Part shown: piece by piece, positions 8,615 through 17,400 of the stretch
Numbering within the stretch: position 1 is the first letter of the stretch
Layout: every line of letters starts with the position of its first letter
Notes under the pieces: model-generated
Told to the model about the DNA's origin: nothing
Databases searched by the model: none
What the model saw: the letters and a program-made list of their open reading frames with translations, nothing else
Position numbers and translations under genes: made by a program
Source of the DNA: an uncultured Phascolarctobacterium sp.
Lineage (GTDB): Bacteria; Bacillota; Negativicutes; Acidaminococcales; Acidaminococcaceae
Direction of reading: 5' to 3'
Assembly: GCF_937920985.1 (NCBI RefSeq)
Contig: NZ_CALDXR010000038.1
Location: 1-53,130, forward strand
DNA: 53,130 nucleotides

Positions 8615-9600
8615 CATGCGATTACGCCGCGCAGCTGCAAGGCCTTCACTGCATCCTCCATCGTCTGCATGCCATAACGCGCGCCAGTCTGCAAATAGGA
8701 CTGCAGCTGATGCGTACGCCCCTCGCGAATAAGATTGCGCATAGCAGGCGTTGCTACAAGCACCTCAAAGGCTGCCGCTCTGCCTGCTCTGTCGCAGCGT
8801 GGCAGCAGCCTTTGGCAGCAAATCCCGAGCAAGCAATCAGCCAGCTGCGTACACACATGCTGCCTATCGGGCAGCACATCAAGAATACGGTTTACCGTAC
8901 CTGCAGCGTCCTGCGTGTGCAGCGTTGCCAAAACAAGATGGCCTGTTTCCGCCGCCGTCAGTGCTATACCGATTGTTTCCGCATCCCTGAGCTCGCCCAC
9001 CATAATCACATCCGGGTCCTGCCTGAGCGCACTGCGCAGACCGCTGGCAAAGCTTTTGGTATCACGCCCCACCTCCCGCTGGTTAATCAGTGCCAGGCCT
9101 GGAGGATAAACGTACTCTATCGGGTCCTCCAGCGTCAGCACGTGCACAGCGCGTGTTTGATTTATCTGCTGTACCAATGATGCAAGCGTTGTGCTTTTAC
9201 CGCTGCCCGTGGCACCTGTGACGAGCAGCAGTCCCTGCCTGCTGCCCGCAAGCTGGCTGACAATCTCCGGCAGGCCCAGGCTGCGGCAGCAAGGAATTTC
9301 GTGCGGCAGTAGGCGAATTGCCGCTGCATAGCCATTGCCAAGACGATATACATTAAGGCGGCAGCGCTCCTGGGTACTGTCACTAAAAGCTGTATCCACC
9401 TCGCCATTTTGCAATAGCTGTCGCTTTTCCTGCTCCGGCAGTAAGGCAAGTAACGCTGCCTCCAGCTTTTCCCGGGAAATAAATTCGCTTGTTAAAGGCT
9501 GCAGGCTGCCATCTATGCGCACCATCGGCACACTCGCAGGCGTAAGATGCAAATCACTGGCTCCCATATCTCGTGCCTGCATCAACAGCTTATCAAGCAT
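8614..9600 (-). CDS. pilT: Type IV pilus retraction ATPase PilT
   Basis: 328 residues from ATG 9600, which has GGGGAGG at 6 bases; the frame stays open upstream but without such a site. It contains the PilT N-terminal domain ('ASDLHLTPASVPMVRIDG'), Walker A 'GATGSGKST', the Asp box 'QDPDVIMVGELRDAET' and the His box 'TGHLVLATLHTQDA'. PilT is a hexameric inner-membrane-associated motor that depolymerises pili and drives twitching. It starts inside the 3' end of pilB (8-base overlap), so the two ATPase genes are coupled. Confidence 0.93.
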   Translation of the reverse strand: MLDKLLMQARDMGASDLHLTPASVPMVRIDGSLQPLTSEFISREKLEAALLALLPEQEKRQLLQNGEVDTAFSDSTQERCRLNVYRLGNGYAAAIRLLPHEIPCCRSLGLPEIVSQLAGSRQGLLLVTGATGSGKSTTLASLVQQINQTRAVHVLTLEDPIEYVYPPGLALINQREVGRDTKSFASGLRSALRQDPDVIMVGELRDAETIGIALTAAETGHLVLATLHTQDAAGTVNRILDVLPDRQHVCTQLADCLLGICCQRLLPRCDRAGRAAAFEVLVATPAMRNLIREGRTHQLQSYLQTGARYGMQTMEDAVKALQLRGVIA

Positions 9601-10771
9601 AATCAGCCTCCCCGGTGATACCAACGCGCCACAATTCTTCAACTGTTGTTGCCCCCTGCAGCACCTTCGCTACTCCGTCGGCGTACAGGCTGCGCCAGCC
9701 CTGCCTACGTGCCTCCTGCAAAAGCTCTGCTTCATCAGCGCCGTTTACCAACAGCTGCTGCATTCGTTTATCAAACACAACCAGCTCATGCAAGGCCAAA
9801 CGTCCTCGGTAACCTGTGCCATGACAATGCTCGCAGCCATGAACCTGCAGCACCTCCAGCTTTTCATCCGCCCTGCGCACCAGGTACTGCAGCTCCGCTG
9901 CAGTTGCAAGGCGCCGCTCGCCGCAATAGCGGCAGGGGCGGCGCAGCAAACGCTGTGCCAGCACGCCACGTAACGCAGCCGCCAGCAGATAATCGGCAAT
10001 CCCCATGTCCAGCAGACGATAAACCGCCCCGATAGCATCATTCGTATGCAGAGTACTCAGCACTAAATGTCCGGTCAGCGCCGCATGTACCGCCATCGCC
10101 GCTGTTTCCTCATCCCTGATCTCGCCAAGCATAATCACGTCCGGGTCCTGACGCACCACCGAGCGCAAGCCTGCGGCAAAGGTCAGACCGCTTCTGCGGT
10201 TTACGGCCACCTGATTAATCCCCGCCAGCTTGTATTCCACCGGGTCCTCCAACGTAATAATATTATTGGCCGCTGCATCAAGCTCCTGCAGCGTCGCATA
10301 AAGCGTCGTCGTTTTGCCGCTGCCCGTAGGCCCGGTCAAAAGCACCAAACCGTTCGGCTGATGAAAAAGCCGGCGGTAGCGTTGTAAATTGCTATCGCTG
10401 AACTGCAGCTGCTCCAGCGATAGCAGATTATCCTGTCGCTGCAAAAAGCGTATGGCCAGCTTTTCGCCATTGACGGTCGGCAGGCTGGACAAACGCAAAT
10501 CGACCTCAGTGTCGACATATTTAAGGAGCATGCGTCCGTCCTGCGGCACTCTTTTTTCAGCAATATCCATGCCGCTCCACACCTTCAGCTGCGTCAGCAG
10601 CGTGCTTTGCTGGGCGCGTGGCAGCACGCAAAGCTGCTGCAGCAGGCCATCTACACGGATGCGCACGCGCACTCCCTGTCCATCAGGCTCGATATGCATA
10701 TCACTCGCCCCCTGCGCCAAGGCCAGGTGCAGTAAATCTTCTGCCAGTTTATTATTACGTAAGCCTTCCAT
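9593..10771 (-). CDS. pilB: Type IV pilus / type II secretion assembly ATPase (PilB/GspE family)
   Basis: 392 residues with Walker A 'GPTGSGKTTT', 'DPDVIMLGEIRDEETA' and 'LSTLHTNDA'. Near the C-terminus is a four-cysteine zinc motif (CRYC ... CEHC), typical of GspE/PilB and absent from PilT. The usual N-terminal MshEN domain of about 150 residues is missing: the protein begins directly at the N2-like domain ('GASDMHIEPDGQGVRVRIRV'). It powers pilus subunit polymerisation. It is divergent from the secretin gene and coupled to pilT. Confidence 0.9.
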   Translation of the reverse strand: MEGLRNNKLAEDLLHLALAQGASDMHIEPDGQGVRVRIRVDGLLQQLCVLPRAQQSTLLTQLKVWSGMDIAEKRVPQDGRMLLKYVDTEVDLRLSSLPTVNGEKLAIRFLQRQDNLLSLEQLQFSDSNLQRYRRLFHQPNGLVLLTGPTGSGKTTTLYATLQELDAAANNIITLEDPVEYKLAGINQVAVNRRSGLTFAAGLRSVVRQDPDVIMLGEIRDEETAAMAVHAALTGHLVLSTLHTNDAIGAVYRLLDMGIADYLLAAALRGVLAQRLLRRPCRYCGERRLATAAELQYLVRRADEKLEVLQVHGCEHCHGTGYRGRLALHELVVFDKRMQQLLVNGADEAELLQEARRQGWRSLYADGVAKVLQGATTVEELWRVGITGEADYA

Positions 10772-10803
10772 TGCATCACCTCATTTTTCTTATGCTGAAT
10801 TTT

Positions 10804-10831
10804 ATTGTAGCACAAAAAAAGCGAAATGCAA
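10804..10831 (-). promoter_or_regulatory. Promoter of pilB-pilT
   Basis: Minus strand: -35 TTGCAT (10826-10831), 16-base spacer, -10 TACAAT (10804-10809) with an upstream TGc, giving an extended -10. Confidence 0.65.
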
Positions 10832-10871
10832 TACGATAATTTTAAATTTTCTCTATTTTCACAATTTTCTC

Positions 10872-10900
10872 TTGAAATTATTCTCTGCCTGCGTTACAAT
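10872..10900 (+). promoter_or_regulatory. Promoter of the secretin gene
   Basis: -35 TTGAAA (10872-10877), 17-base spacer, -10 TACAAT (10895-10900), about 70 bases before the secretin start. Confidence 0.65.
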
Positions 10901-10969
10901 GAAACATGAATTCTACTATACAGCATTCATTATCTTTCTCTTAACAGATAACACCGAAAGGAGCTCATT

Positions 10970-12055
10970 ATGCTAAAACGTTTTTTCCCGTTAATACTCA
11001 GCAGTCTGCTGCTCACTTTAACTATGCCCTGCAACGCCCAAAGCACTCTCATCAATCCCTTTGTACCCTCTCCCGCCGCCACAATAAGCAAAACACCTGC
11101 AGCAAGCGTCCCCGCACCACCACCGCCAGTCTGCGAACGACTGGCCTGCTATCCCTTAAGCTATGCCAGAGCCAAGGACGTGCAGGAAGCGTTAACGCCA
11201 CATTTCGGCCCCAAGCTTGGGCTGGATCCTATCACCAACAGCCTCATTCTATTGGGAGATGAGCAAAGCCATACACGCTTAAAGCAGCTGCTGCCAAAGA
11301 TGGATGTAGCAACAAGACAGGTAACGCTGGAAGCCAAAATCATCGCCGTCAGCCGCGAGGACAGTAAAAACCTGGGGGTACGCTGGGACTGGGATACAAT
11401 TCCCCAGCGCGCACAGGAAACGAACGACGGTGATAGTGACAGTAACAACAGCAATTATGATGGCAGCTTCAAATTTTGGCGTGGCTTCGCCTTCCGCTTC
11501 AACGCTACGCTCAATGCCCTCATCAGCAATGGTAAGGCGCGCATTCTGGCAACGCCGCGCATCATCACCATCCCCGGCAAGGAGGCCAGCATTTTCATCG
11601 GTGACCACATCCCCGTGCAGACAGAAAAGCATGACAGCAGCGGCAGTTATACGGCAACGGAATATCTTGATGCCGGCATCAAGCTGCAATATGCCCCTAT
11701 CATCAGCGAGGATGGCAGGATGGTGACCGCCAGCGTCCACACTGAGGTGAGCACGCCTGTGCTCATCAGCGAGCTGAAAAATTACCGCATCACCAGTCGT
11801 ACTGCCGACACCAACGTGCGCATGTACAGCGGTGAAACACTGGTGATTGGCGGTCTGATCAGCGAGGAGCAGCAGCGTACAATGCAGCAGGTGCCTTTTT
11901 TGAGCAAAATTCCCCTTTTGGGCGAGCTGTTTAAAAACCGTTCGCGTTCACACAGCAAGACGGAGGTTTTGCTGCTTTTAACGCCGCACATTACGGAAGC
12001 AGGCGCTTCGCCGGCGATTTATAATGAGGGGCTGAAGAAGGAGGAAGAGAAGTAG
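10970..12055 (+). CDS. Short secretin (PilQ/GspD family)
   Basis: 361 residues with a Sec signal peptide (residues 1-24, 'LLTLTMPCNA'), a proline/alanine-rich linker and one small N-domain (about 55-110, 'DPITNSLILLGDEQSHTRLK'). The secretin barrel domain follows ('VTLEAKIIAVSREDSKNLGV', 'GKARILATPRIITIPGKEAS', 'YSGETLVIGGLISEE', 'VPFLSKIPLLGELFKNR'). Secretins make the outer-membrane pore through which pili exit, so the cell should have an outer membrane. It is shorter than classical PilQ, with no AMIN domains. AAAGGAG precedes the ATG. The rest of the pilus machinery is not in this window. Confidence 0.88.
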   Translation: MLKRFFPLILSSLLLTLTMPCNAQSTLINPFVPSPAATISKTPAASVPAPPPPVCERLACYPLSYARAKDVQEALTPHFGPKLGLDPITNSLILLGDEQSHTRLKQLLPKMDVATRQVTLEAKIIAVSREDSKNLGVRWDWDTIPQRAQETNDGDSDSNNSNYDGSFKFWRGFAFRFNATLNALISNGKARILATPRIITIPGKEASIFIGDHIPVQTEKHDSSGSYTATEYLDAGIKLQYAPIISEDGRMVTASVHTEVSTPVLISELKNYRITSRTADTNVRMYSGETLVIGGLISEEQQRTMQQVPFLSKIPLLGELFKNRSRSHSKTEVLLLLTPHITEAGASPAIYNEGLKKEEEK

Positions 12056-12356
12056 CAGGTAAATACGTTAGATGCTTACAACCTGTTTTCGCTGTAATCT
12101 GTATTTTGTCAACCACCATTCCTCAAAAAGAGCGAGTAAACTCCATGTCGCTCTCACATGGAGTTAAGCCTGTAGATAGTAACTCCAGATGCTAGCGGAA
12201 AAGAGTATATCCGTAACCAGAAATCCCACAAAAAAGCGATTGAGGCAATTTGTTTACCAACCAATGTTGATTAAGAGACGAAAAAGACCACCGCCGGTGG
12301 TCTTTTTTTCATGTAGGGACGTTTTACGGTTGACTGTTTGACGCTTACGAAAGAAC
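12056..12356. other. Gene-free stretch with inverted repeat, possible gene remnant and terminator
   Basis: AACTCCATGT (12139-12148) and ACATGGAGTT (12156-12165) form a 10-bp perfect inverted repeat with a 7-base loop and no U tract. Between about 12180 and 12275 an open + frame without a start reads '...GKEYIRNQKSHKKAIEA...' and ends TAA, possibly the tail of a lost gene. A bidirectional terminator closes the stretch. Confidence 0.5.
12281..12310. terminator. Bidirectional terminator
   Basis: AAAAAGACCACCG and CGGTGGTCTTTTT flank a minimal loop and are followed by T on both strands. It lies between the rightward secretin region and the leftward ATPase gene. Confidence 0.85.
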
Positions 12357-13754
12357 TTAATTATACAAATCAGCCAGCGTCACAAGCGTCACTTCTCCAC
12401 GCTGCGCTGCTTGCAGCAAGCCCTCAGTGAAGCCACCTTTAGAAAAAATATAAAAATAATACTTTGTTCCCTTGCCAAAAACTCTTGCATAATCACGTAA
12501 AAGCTCCAGCTCATCTAAACCGATTTTCTCATTACGATATTTACAAGAACCGATGATATAAGCATCGGGTGTAATTCCTGTTGCGACAATATCAATCTGC
12601 ACCTGCTTCTTCTTTTGCGCATCCGTCCCCCACCATTGCCCTATATCAACAAGCTCAATAGGCAAGCTCTTCGCATAATACAGCAAGTAATCCTGACACA
12701 TTTTTTCAAAAACAAGGCCCATATAATCTGAAAAATAGCGTTTTACCGTTTGCGAATAAATCCTTGCAATCCTGCCAGAATCAATGGCATTCACATTATT
12801 CGGCACAAACTTATACCAGAAACGGAAAAAATTATCTGCTAAAAGATAAATCGTCTTGCGCCCTGCTTTTTCCGTGAGCGGAGTCTCCTTTTTGACTATT
12901 CCTAATTCCATCAACGTTTTCAAGTACTTTAAAACAGTTGTGCTTGTCTCCTGCACTTTACCGCAGATATCAGCAGCTCGCGATGAACCTTCAGCAATAG
13001 CTTTAATAATAGCATTATAAATTGCAGGCTCACGTAGCTCCTGCTTAAGCAAATTAGCAGGTTCTTCATACAAATATCCCGAACGATCAAATAAATTGGT
13101 CAGCAACGCTTCATCAATATCTTTCTTTACGCCCAGCTTGTTAATATAATGCGGCACGCCACCAGTAATGCCATAAATCAAAGCATTGTCTTCATACGTC
13201 AGCTCAGGATGGAATACGGCTGTCTCTTTATAATCCAGCGGCTCAATTTTAAACTGACCTGTTCTTCTGCCATATAGCGGACTTTCCTGCCCCAACACCT
13301 GATTTTCCATGAAGCTCATAGATGAACCACACAAAATCAAATAAAGTTTTCCCTTGCTCCATTGGTGATCAATTAAATGCTGAAGCATTGCTGAGATAGC
13401 AGGCTTAGCTTTTGCTAAATAAGGATATTCGTCAATAACAAACACAAGCCTCTGCTCACGCGCCAACTCCGTTATCTCTGCTAAAGCATCATCATAACTT
13501 TTAAACTCCGGCGCAACCACAGCGTCAGGCTTTTCGTAACTCATAATTGCTTTTGATAAAGCCTTTAAATTTTCTTTCCCCGTTGTATTGAGCGCAGAAA
13601 AAAATATCGTTGGCTTATCTGCACAAAACTTGTTAATCAAGGCTGTTTTGCCTACACGACGACGGCCATAAATAATCAGGCACTCAAATTCTTCATTTTC
13701 ATAACGTGCATTAAGCTTGCGCAATTCCTCTTCACGACAATAAAACTTTTCCAT
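12357..13754 (-). CDS. Archaeal-type ATPase with DUF234 domain
   Basis: 465 residues from ATG 13754, the start matching the family ('MEKFYCREEELRKLNARY'). An upstream in-frame ATG at 13769 lacks a better site. It contains Walker A 'YGRRRVGKTALINKF', Walker B-like 'RLVFVIDEYPYLAKA', a winged-helix middle ('SSRAADICGKVQETSTTVLK') and a C-terminal DUF234 region that looks like a PD-(D/E)XK nuclease fold ('QIDIVATGITPDAYIIGSCK'). These ATPases are widespread, mobile and of unknown function. An inverted repeat sits at its transcription start. Confidence 0.85.
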   Translation of the reverse strand: MEKFYCREEELRKLNARYENEEFECLIIYGRRRVGKTALINKFCADKPTIFFSALNTTGKENLKALSKAIMSYEKPDAVVAPEFKSYDDALAEITELAREQRLVFVIDEYPYLAKAKPAISAMLQHLIDHQWSKGKLYLILCGSSMSFMENQVLGQESPLYGRRTGQFKIEPLDYKETAVFHPELTYEDNALIYGITGGVPHYINKLGVKKDIDEALLTNLFDRSGYLYEEPANLLKQELREPAIYNAIIKAIAEGSSRAADICGKVQETSTTVLKYLKTLMELGIVKKETPLTEKAGRKTIYLLADNFFRFWYKFVPNNVNAIDSGRIARIYSQTVKRYFSDYMGLVFEKMCQDYLLYYAKSLPIELVDIGQWWGTDAQKKKQVQIDIVATGITPDAYIIGSCKYRNEKIGLDELELLRDYARVFGKGTKYYFYIFSKGGFTEGLLQAAQRGEVTLVTLADLYN

Positions 13755-13797
13755 CTGCTTCACCACCATCCAAAATTATATAACTCACGATTATGTT

Positions 13798-13851
13798 ACT
13801 CATAAGTATGTTACTTACGAGTATTATAATTTAGAATAAAGAAATTTGCAA
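13798..13851 (-). promoter_or_regulatory. Promoter and candidate operator of the DUF234 ATPase gene
   Basis: Minus strand: -35 TTGCAA (13846-13851), 17-base spacer, -10 TATAAT (13823-13828). Directly downstream, ACTCATAAGT (13798-13807) and ACTTACGAGT (13813-13822) form an inverted repeat with one mismatch, where a repressor would cover the start site. Confidence 0.6.
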
Positions 13852-13970
13852 GGGGTGGACTTTTAAATTTAAAACTTGCGCACGCAAAACGCCTCCCTAC
13901 TTCTTGTCAATTATTAAATTGTAAAACAAGTATACTGCTATAGATAATATGTAAGCGTCAAATACAACAA

Positions 13971-14004
13971 CGTGAAAAAAATAGGACCGCCGGTTAGGCG
14001 GTCC
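13971..14004 (-). terminator. Terminator of IS66 tnpC
   Basis: GGACCGCC (13984-13991) pairs with GGCGGTCC (13997-14004). On the minus strand a run of seven T follows. Confidence 0.85.
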
Positions 14005-14010
14005 AGGTTA

Positions 14011-15673
14011 TCAATATTTGCCAGCTTTACACCAGTCAGGAACGTTTTCCGGAAGTAATGGTTTAATCCAATCAGGCTTTGTCTGGTCAAGCTTAGGTGC
14101 TGTCCTAAAGATATAGCACAGATAATTGTAAGGATTGAGTTTATTCTCTTTTGCGGTTTCTACAATGCTAAACATAATGGCACTGCCTTGTGCTCCTTTT
14201 GGTGACACAGCAAACAAGAAGTTTTTGCGGTCAATAACAAATGGTTTAATGCTTCGCTCGGCAAGGTTGTTGGTAAGCTCCAATCTTGCATCTAGCAAAA
14301 CATTAGTAAGATAAGGCCATTGCTTCTCAAGGTACGTTAGGGCTTTAGCTAACGCTCCTTTAGGAGCTGCATTTACAGTTTTTGCCCATGCGTAAAAATC
14401 GTCGAAAAGCGGTTTTAAGTGCTTCTGGCGTTCTTCATAACGTTTTTCTAAGGCAAGCGCATTTATGCGTTTATCTTCTTTGAATATTTTGGTGCAAAAT
14501 CCTAATGCCGTATTTATTGCTGTATTGGCTGCAGATTTTCCTTTGGGCATAGCCTTTTGCGCATCCATAAACTTGCGTCGTAGATGAGCCCAACAACCAA
14601 CGTTTACAATGTCTTTATTCAATTTGTGGTACGGCTCATAACCATCGGGTTAAAAGGTATCCCTTAAATCCCTCTAAGAAGACCTCAGGATATTTACCGG
14701 CTCTGCCTGGAGCGTACTCATAGAGTGTAATTGCATGGTCTGCATTGCTGCTAGTGCGGTAAAGCCACATATAGCTTTGTGCTTCAGCTTTGCGGTCTTC
14801 CTCTCTGAGTACTTGCAGCACGGTTTCATCTGCATGCAGAATATCATGCTGAATTAGCTGCCTGCGCAGCTCTTCATAAATCGGCTTTAGCCACAGCTCG
14901 GTCGCGCCCAGCATCCAGTTAGACATTGTCTGTCTGGGAAGCATAATCCCATCTCTGTGCAGGTTTTGTTCCATACGGTAAATAGGTGTACCCATAACGA
15001 ATTTCTAATTAATAAAATGAGCAATAGCCTCCGGTGAAGCAAAGCCACCGGGGATAACGGTATTTTCTTTGGGGACCTTAGTAATAGGAGTGCTCTCGGA
15101 GTTTTTGCTGCAGTTCCTGCAGGCATAGGTATAGTAAACGTCCTCGCGGACAATAACCTGTCTAGGGATAATGACAAGAGATTTACGGATTTCCTTGCCA
15201 ATAACCTGCATTTTTTCACCACATATATTGCAGATAAGATCCTCATCAGAAAGCTTGTGCTCTACTGTTTCCGTAGGTACGTTTTCAGGCAGCTTGTTCA
15301 AAAGATCAGCAGAACGTTTTTTACGAGTGTGCTTTTCAACAGTAACTACCGGCTCCTCTTCGGCAGCTTCAAAAATTTCGGATTTGCCACTCATAGCTTC
15401 TGCCTCGTCAAACAGGCGGATCAGCTTGTTGTCCAAAGCTTTGTCAAGTTTTTCGCTGGATTTGCCGTATTGGCGTTGTACAGAGATACGGAGCTGCTCC
15501 ATGAAGTAGTCAAGCTGGTGCTCCAACTTAGCTTTTTCCTTAAGAAGCTCAGCATTTTGCTTTTCTACAGCAACTTGTTGTTGCAACATAGCTGCTTGTT
15601 GCGCAAGCAATGCTTCATACTCAGCACGAGATAATGTAATTGTATCGTTTGTGTTGTTTACGTTCATATTCAT
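14011..15673 (-). pseudogene. tnpC: IS66 transposase TnpC, broken by a stop and a frameshift
   Basis: Three consecutive open segments add up to one TnpC. Segment 1 (15005-15673) holds the N-terminal coiled coil and a CxxC zinc finger ('CNICGEKM ... CRNCSK'). It ends at TAA 15005-15007 in 'AHFIN*KFVMGTP', where relatives have glutamine (CAA), so this is one nonsense change in the same frame. Segment 2 (14636-14995) carries the first catalytic Asp ('LHADETVLQ'). A one-base insertion near 14647 shifts the frame; without it the text reads TDGYEPYHKLNKD. Segment 3 (14011-14622) carries the catalytic Glu ('NNLAERSIKPFVI'). Confidence 0.9.
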
Positions 15674-15730
15674 GAGTACTATTATACACTAAAAAAGCCG
15701 TGCAGAACACGTCTTTGGAGCAATTATACA

Positions 15731-16084
15731 TTATACCGACGTGAGCCCGGTTACAGGCTTTAAAGCTTTTGGCTGGTCTGTGCTGAGGCCTTCAATGAGC
15801 CAGCGGTATTGTTGCTCTGTGAGCATGCGTGCTTCATCTCCGTTGCGAGGCCAACAAAACGCACCGCGCTCCAACCGTTTATAAAGCAGGATAAATCCGT
15901 TATCCTCCCAAAGCAGGCCTTTAATGCGGTCACGTCTGCGACCACAGAACAGAAACAGGGTATTAGTAAACGGATCAAGACGGAACTGGTCTTGAACTAT
16001 GCAGGCAAGACCATCTATACCACGGCGCAAGTCAGTGTAGCCAACTGCCAGGTATATCTTATCCGCTTTAATATCCGTCAGCAT
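15731..16084 (-). CDS. tnpB: IS66 accessory protein TnpB (IS66 Orf2-like)
   Basis: 117 residues matching the IS66 Orf2 family: 'YLAVGYTDLRRGIDGLACIV', 'FLFCGRRRDRIKGLLWEDNG' and 'FILLYKRLERGAFCWP'. It is required for IS66 transposition, though its biochemical role is unclear. Its ATG overlaps the end of tnpA by 7 bases. It is intact, unlike tnpC. Confidence 0.92.
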   Translation of the reverse strand: MLTDIKADKIYLAVGYTDLRRGIDGLACIVQDQFRLDPFTNTLFLFCGRRRDRIKGLLWEDNGFILLYKRLERGAFCWPRNGDEARMLTEQQYRWLIEGLSTDQPKALKPVTGLTSV

Positions 16085-16434
16085 TGCCTTAGCCCCTTGC
16101 AGATGGCTGCAATTACATTGGCATTAGCGTTGGAATAAAGTCGGATTGTTATTCCATCAATTTCTAAACTTGCAATGACATCGGGAGCAGAACTTTGAGA
16201 TATAAAACTTGTTGCACTAACGGGTACTTCTGCAAATTGAGGAGCAGGCACCTGACTGCTTGCGACAGCAGTATCAAAAAGTTTCTTTTGCCAGTGGTAA
16301 TAGCTAGAGCAGGGAATATTGTTTTGTTGACACCATTGCTTTACTGTAAGATTACTAGCTCGGCAGGCGCTAACCCGCTCCGTCCAGAGCTGTATAGTAG
16401 CTTCTTTGTTGAGGCTTATAAGTTCTTTAGTCAC
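16078..16434 (-). CDS. tnpA: IS66 accessory protein TnpA
   Basis: An IS66 TnpA-type helix-turn-helix protein ('WTERVSACRASNLTVKQWCQ', 'CSSYYHWQKKLF'). An AGGAGG site at 16444-16449 fits the GTG at 16434 (9-base spacing) better than the ATG at 16443, which almost touches it, so I place the start at GTG. It probably binds the IS ends. It overlaps tnpB. Confidence 0.8.
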   Translation of the reverse strand: MTKELISLNKEATIQLWTERVSACRASNLTVKQWCQQNNIPCSSYYHWQKKLFDTAVASSQVPAPQFAEVPVSATSFISQSSAPDVIASLEIDGITIRLYSNANANVIAAICKGLRQC

Positions 16435-16449
16435 ATCAAACATCCTCCT

Positions 16450-16530
16450 TGAGTACAAAGACTACGGTAGAGTCTATTATAGTCTACTGGATTCTAATAG
16501 AGTCTATGGTAGTCTTTAGTGATAGTTTGA
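16450..16530 (-). other. IS66 leader with nested repeats
   Basis: Between tnpA and the right IS end, AAAGACTAC and GTAGTCTTT flank several copies of AGAGTCTAT/TAGTCTA, giving a nested inverted-repeat region of about 70 bases. It could fold in the transposase mRNA leader or bind a protein. Confidence 0.45.
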
Positions 16531-16708
16531 TTATGACATGTGTGAATTAAAACAACAAGTCGTCATTATATTTGACGCTTACGGTGAAATACCCTTTTCT
16601 TTAGTGAAATTGCACTTGTTAAGAAGCTTTCCAATATTAAATTTAGAAAAAAGCAAGAAATGTTATTTTTTAGTTCCTTTACATCAGTGTTTTGTGATAA
16701 AATAGACA

Positions 16709-16785
16709 TGGCATAAACTCCCCTTTGCTATGTTTTTGTTTGCACTTTAATTATACCAAAGGGATGCGGTTTATGCCTTTTTTAT
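16709..16785 (+). terminator. Terminator-like hairpin in the IS30 fragment
   Basis: GGCATAAACtcccCTTTG and CAAAGGGatgcGGTTTATGCC form an imperfect stem followed by TTTTTTATT on the + strand. This suits the 3' end of a rightward transposase gene. Confidence 0.55.
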
Positions 16786-16845
16786 TGGCTGAATTATTGA
16801 GTTTTCAAGGTTCTATGCTTTATTTAGGTGTGGGAAGTTTTAGTT

Positions 16846-16878
16846 ACTTAGGTGTGCAACTTCATTATACAATCTACC
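16846..16878 (+). repeat. 33-bp IS30 terminal repeat, left copy
   Basis: Identical over 33 bases, in inverted orientation, to 17713-17745. The two copies bracket two small genes. Confidence 0.9.
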
Positions 16879-16889
16879 ACCTAAAAATC

Positions 16890-17384
16890 TTAGCAAGAAA
16901 TCACGGAAACAGAACCGTTTGAACTGATAGCACGACAACAATCAACATAAACTTCAATAAAGTCGTAACCACCACGCATAGCAATAGAACGAGCTTTCTC
17001 AAGTCCGCCAGGAAGCATTTGACCACCCTTATAATGTTCAATTATCTGACCAGTTATATCCAAAGTGTGAACCTCGTAGGGTTTACCAAGATAGCAAATA
17101 GAAACGATACCCAACATAATGCCGGTGATTTCAACTTCTGGGAACTCACTTCTAATGGTATCTACGATTTCATTTACTTTATACTGATTATGAACGTGAC
17201 CACCAGCATCGAGCTTGTGCATCGCCTGCATATATTCTTTAGAGCGAGGCTTGCGAAGCAATCTGTCTAACTTCATCTTGTCCATTTGCTGAGTCTGTTG
17301 GGTTTGCTGCTGCGTTTGAGTAGCACTCAAGATGGTGTTTGTTTGCTGTTGGGTTTGGGGTTGTCTTAACATTGGTTTCGGCAT
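16890..17384 (-). CDS. Gln-rich hypothetical protein of the HerA/Ycf46 island
   Basis: 164 residues, not recognised. Residues 8-33 are almost all Gln and Thr. A compact basic/alpha-beta region follows ('KLDRLLRKPRSKEYMQAMHK', 'EFPEVEITGIMLGIVSICYL', 'GKPYEVHTLDITGQIIEHYK', 'GGYDFIEVYVDCCRAI'), which may bind a nucleic acid or a protein partner. There is no signal peptide or membrane segment. The 3' end lies 11 bases from an IS30 end, so the last residues may be altered. AGGAGGAATAG precedes the start, and the gene follows the zinc-ribbon/L7L12 gene in the same direction. Confidence 0.6.
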   Translation of the reverse strand: MPKPMLRQPQTQQQTNTILSATQTQQQTQQTQQMDKMKLDRLLRKPRSKEYMQAMHKLDAGGHVHNQYKVNEIVDTIRSEFPEVEITGIMLGIVSICYLGKPYEVHTLDITGQIIEHYKGGQMLPGGLEKARSIAMRGGYDFIEVYVDCCRAISSNGSVSVISC

Positions 17385-17400
17385 TGTTCTATTCCTCCTA

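Larger units (their letters stand above)
13951..16582 (-). mobile_element. IS66-family insertion sequence (decayed)
   Basis: A 2632-bp element with tnpA, tnpB and a broken tnpC, all leftward. The ends start GTAAGCGTCAAATA on both sides (13951-13964, and inverted at 16569-16582), the standard IS66 end; 18 of the outer 22 positions match. The 8 flanking bases differ (GATAATAT against GGTGAAAT), so there is no target duplication and rearrangement is likely. The right end abuts a fragment of an IS30. Confidence 0.9.
16583..16878 (+). mobile_element. 3' end fragment of an IS30-type element
   Basis: This stretch between the IS66 end and the next gene ends in the 33-bp sequence at 16846-16878 that is the exact inverse of the left end of the IS30 at 17713. 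It also holds a terminator-like hairpin. I read it as the downstream end of an IS30 whose front was removed when IS66 inserted or recombined. No complete gene is present. Confidence 0.6.

Noticed and set aside
13943..16590. Target-site duplication around IS66
   Set aside because: The 8-base flanks differ, so none is claimed.
16725..16922. Small + strand frame within the IS30 fragment
   Set aside because: It covers the terminator-like hairpin and the terminal repeat and runs into the next gene, so it is not a plausible gene.
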